A stretch of DNA of 64,000 nucleotides from Phascolomyces articulosus (lineage: Eukaryota; Mucoromycota; Mucoromycetes; Mucorales; Lichtheimiaceae): assembly GCA_025677815.1 (NCBI GenBank), contig JAIXMP010000013.1, positions 372,001 to 436,000 of the forward strand. Direction: 5' to 3'. Below are positions 61,115 through 64,000 of the stretch, in pieces. Under the pieces are notes generated by a model, which saw only the letters and a program-made list of their open reading frames with translations, did not search any database and had not been told where the DNA came from. Each line of letters begins with the position of its first letter. The stretch's first letter is position 1. The position numbers were made by a program, and so were the translations under genes.

Positions 61115-62035
61115 TTAAGCAGCAGTGGCCATGGATAATGCTGAAGAGGGTGGAGGATTAGCAGTGAATTGACTGTACCACACAGGTGATCCTTCATTTA
61201 ATCGACATGTGGTTGTTCTTGATGTGGGCGTTTCTTTATCATGTTGCTGTTGTTGTTGAATTGTAGAAGAAGAAGATCTTGATGATGATGAAGATGCTGT
61301 CGTAGAGGATGAATCAGATAATGATGCTGTGGTAGTAGTAGAAGATGGCTTTTTCTTTTTCATCATTCGAATAGAAAGTAATTTAGAAATCTTGAGCCAC
61401 CAGGACTTTGTTTTTCTTGGTATAGAAGATGTGGTTTTACTACTCTTTTCTTGTTTGTCGTTGTCGTTTTTATGAAAGGTCGTCATCCGTAATGTAGAAG
61501 GTGTGGAAGGGGATGAAGAGGTTGTAGGTGTGGATGGGACTGACAACGTATCATGTTCAAAAATAGGAGGAGCAGTCCCTTGACGTCTTGTTGGCATGGT
61601 AGCAAGAGGACTTGGTCGCCGCTCAGCAGCACTGGAAGATCTTCTACCTGGATAGCTTGCAAATGTATCAATGGAAGGTGTAGGACTATTGCTACGACGA
61701 GGATTGGTGGTATGTTGTTGTTCTGCTGTTGGTAAAAATAAGGAATCATTGTGATAAGGGAAGGGTGATAATCTAGGTGTGGCTACCACAAAATCAGAAG
61801 AAGTGGTTGTATTGGAAGAATTACGTCTTTCTCGTCGGGCAGATAATACTGGAGAAGGTGGTGGTAAATCATTATAATAACGACTCATTAATGTAAATGA
61901 TGGCTCAGTTTCTTCTTGTTGATTCATATATAGTGATAAATTTTCCTTGGTTAAAGGAAGAGATGTCGTTGTAGGTGATGATGGTGTATAATAAGGTTCT
62001 TGATGTTGATAATTATAATAGTAATAGGCTTCCAT
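61115..62035 (-). CDS. Serine/threonine-rich hypothetical protein
   Basis: A single exon of 306 residues with no known domain. It starts MEAYYYYNYQHQEPYYTPSS and is dominated by Ser, Thr and Pro with several RRxS-type sites (ERRNSSN, GRRSSSAAE). A basic-hydrophobic segment follows (KSWWLKISKLLSIRMMKKKK at about residues 210-230), then Ser and Gln runs. The C-terminus holds the least repetitive and perhaps conserved part (LNEGSPVWYSQFTANPPP). The composition suggests a disordered protein open to phosphorylation, and the amphipathic basic segment might bind membranes or partners. Upstream DNA is A/G-rich, like other promoters here. Function unknown. Confidence 0.65.
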   Translation of the reverse strand: MEAYYYYNYQHQEPYYTPSSPTTTSLPLTKENLSLYMNQQEETEPSFTLMSRYYNDLPPPSPVLSARRERRNSSNTTTSSDFVVATPRLSPFPYHNDSLFLPTAEQQHTTNPRRSNSPTPSIDTFASYPGRRSSSAAERRPSPLATMPTRRQGTAPPIFEHDTLSVPSTPTTSSSPSTPSTLRMTTFHKNDNDKQEKSSKTTSSIPRKTKSWWLKISKLLSIRMMKKKKPSSTTTTASLSDSSSTTASSSSSRSSSSTIQQQQQHDKETPTSRTTTCRLNEGSPVWYSQFTANPPPSSALSMATAA

Positions 62036-64000
62036 TTTTCTTTTTATATTTAGATTGATTGATACAGGAAGAAGAAGAAGAACGGTATATTTATATATAA
62101 AATATGAACAAAAGATGATGATGGAGGATGATATGAAAAAAAAAGATGAAAGATGATATAAAATATAATAAACAGATATGCAAACAGATGGAGAACTGAA
62201 GAGAGAGAAAAGAGAAAAGAAAAGAAAATTTGAATTGGAAGTTATATTTATATATAAGCAAAATTTTTTTTAATTATAAGTATTTGATGTATACATATAA
62301 GGTTGAAAGGGATCAGAAAAGATTATTTTTGAGTTCAAGAGAGGCCCGGTGCACGAAGAAATAGGAAAAAGGACGTGTGGTGTATTATCCCACAAAGGAG
62401 GAGGGGGAGAGAGGAAAGAGGGGAACTATCCATGTTGTAGTGGAATTACTTTAAAAGTCAATGAATTCTTTTTGATGGTCGTACTTGCGCCCAACCCAAC
62501 AAAGTAAATGCGAACCGGACTCCGTTAAAGTATGACAGCTTGACTGGTTCCCGGTCAAAATCGTGGGTTTATTATTATTCTTATATATATTATATATCCA
62601 TCTTTACCCTATAGATTTTAAAATGCTTGAATAAGTTTCGCTTATTACGAATACAAAGAGAAAGATAGAACGTCCATTATTTTGCTACCCCATCTAAATC
62701 TTTTATTTTCTCCCCCAAAACGATCTTTTCATAATGTTGATAAAGAATGTGGAAGTTTTTTTCTGTGAAGTTCCATTATGTCGATCAAATATAAAAATGG
62801 TAACTCACGCGAGAAAATAATAATAATAATAATAATAATATACATCATGATGACGATGACGATGCATGGATGATGGTAGATCAATTTATCAAAAGAAATT
62901 GACATTTCTTTTTCTTTGTTGTTTATTTTAAATGCAAGTTTAATATAGAAAATGTATGTTTCATGTTAAGCATATGAAAAAAAACTGGGATTCTCTTGTC
63001 TCTGCCCCTTGCAATATATAGAATAGAACCCATATAGGGCGCAGCCATAACAAGTAAGTATTATATAGTATGAATAGTAAAAGGTAAGCGGATAAACGTG
63101 AAAGATCGAAACAATGAAAAAAAAAAGCATTTGAAAGCGTAGTTCGTGCGTTCGATTGCTTATGATTATCTTTTTTTTTTTTTTTGTGTAAAGTTATACT
63201 GAAATGCTCAAGTTACTACCAAGACGGTTTAAGGGTATTATTTTGTCCTTTTCATTCTCTCCCCCCCAAAAAAAAATCGAAACGCCCGTGTCACCCTCTA
63301 TATTCAGCAAAAGCTTTTGAGGCTTATATTTCCTTTTTTTTGCCAAGATTGTATATAATTGTCATATATATCCAACCTATCCATCAGGATGAGTAATTGA
63401 ACCATCTTGTAATAATAAAAATGTAAAATTATGTTTATGTGGAAAATAGAAAAGGTACAAATAAAGCGAGTAAAAGAAAAAAAAATGATCTCATTTTCAT
63501 AATTCAAAAAATAAAAAAAAATTGCAAGGTTTCTTGATAATATAGTGGTGTTATTTTATATTTTAGACACATTGAATAATAGTGGTGGTAGCCTTTTAGA
63601 TGGTTTCTCTTTGAACCTATATAATAAATGTAGTAGAAGAGTCTCGACTCTGGATGAGTGGTTTTTTTTAAAGTTTAATATGGGGGCAATGGAAGATTTG
63701 CTGATCGTATCCACGTTATAGATCGAGCACCACTCGATAGTGTGGCTATTGAATGAATAATAGATCGATGGATAGATAGATTGATTGTATTAATACGACT
63801 AAACTCAATAACTGACGAGTATTAGATTATAAACAAATAGTTTACGTGAAATAATAATGGCCTTATTGTTTCATCTTGTTGTCTTACATTAACCTAATTT
63901 AAATACTTGGCATGTTGTTATAGTGAACTCATCAATCGTATACAGAGTTTTTCGATATTTATGACATGTTCATATATCTATTAAACAAATCATTTCATGT
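62036..64000. other. Gene-poor right edge
   Basis: About 2 kb with no supportable gene. It includes the leader of the Ser-rich gene, an AAT microsatellite near 62816-62841, and T-runs. Open frames are short and low in complexity. Confidence 0.5.

Noticed and set aside
1..64000. CRISPR arrays, operons, phage or plasmid features
   Set aside because: None are seen. Spliceosomal introns and eukaryotic gene families throughout show nuclear fungal DNA.

Overview
The window reads as nuclear DNA of an early-diverging filamentous fungus, most likely a member of the Mucorales (Mucoromycota). The support is AT-rich DNA, many short introns with GTAAG/GTATG donors and TAG acceptors, long T-rich promoters, and a fungal gene set that includes a BCL7-domain protein and P450s with a KPPxxIRHIPQ N-terminal signature. 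The genus cannot be fixed from sequence alone. Gene models below were spliced by eye. Several were confirmed because the exon lengths add up to a continuous frame.

Left third (1-18,800), all minus strand: a BCL7-domain gene cut by the left edge, two tandem cytochrome P450 paralogues separated by about 3.4 kb that carries a mariner-type MITE, a three-LIM-domain protein, a YAR1-like ankyrin protein, and a poorly conserved stretch. That stretch holds a six-exon orphan gene made only of small exons and, upstream of it, what looks like a decayed coding region.

Middle (18,800-46,000), alternating strands with tight convergent and divergent spacing: HEL2/ZNF598 (ribosome-collision E3 ligase), an F-box/LRR protein, a membrane-anchored ester lipase, a KCH-type potassium channel protein, a long gene-poor gap, a diaphanous-related formin whose FH1 region is built from eight consecutive symmetric mini-exons, glucosidase II beta (GTB1), a tRNA-His(GUG), a small mariner-like MITE, and a triple-KH RNA-binding protein.

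Right third (46,000-64,000): a rhomboid-family protein whose catalytic histidine position is aspartate, BRE1 (H2B ubiquitin ligase), RTT106 (H3-H4 chaperone), RPT1 (26S proteasome ATPase), divergent from RTT106, a serine-rich hypothetical protein, and gene-poor DNA to the right edge.

Most loci are conserved housekeeping functions: translation quality control, chromatin, proteolysis, ER glycoprotein folding and polarity. They do not form an operon-like or cluster-type system. The most unusual items are the FH1 mini-exon array, the catalytically altered rhomboid and the hidden orphan gene.
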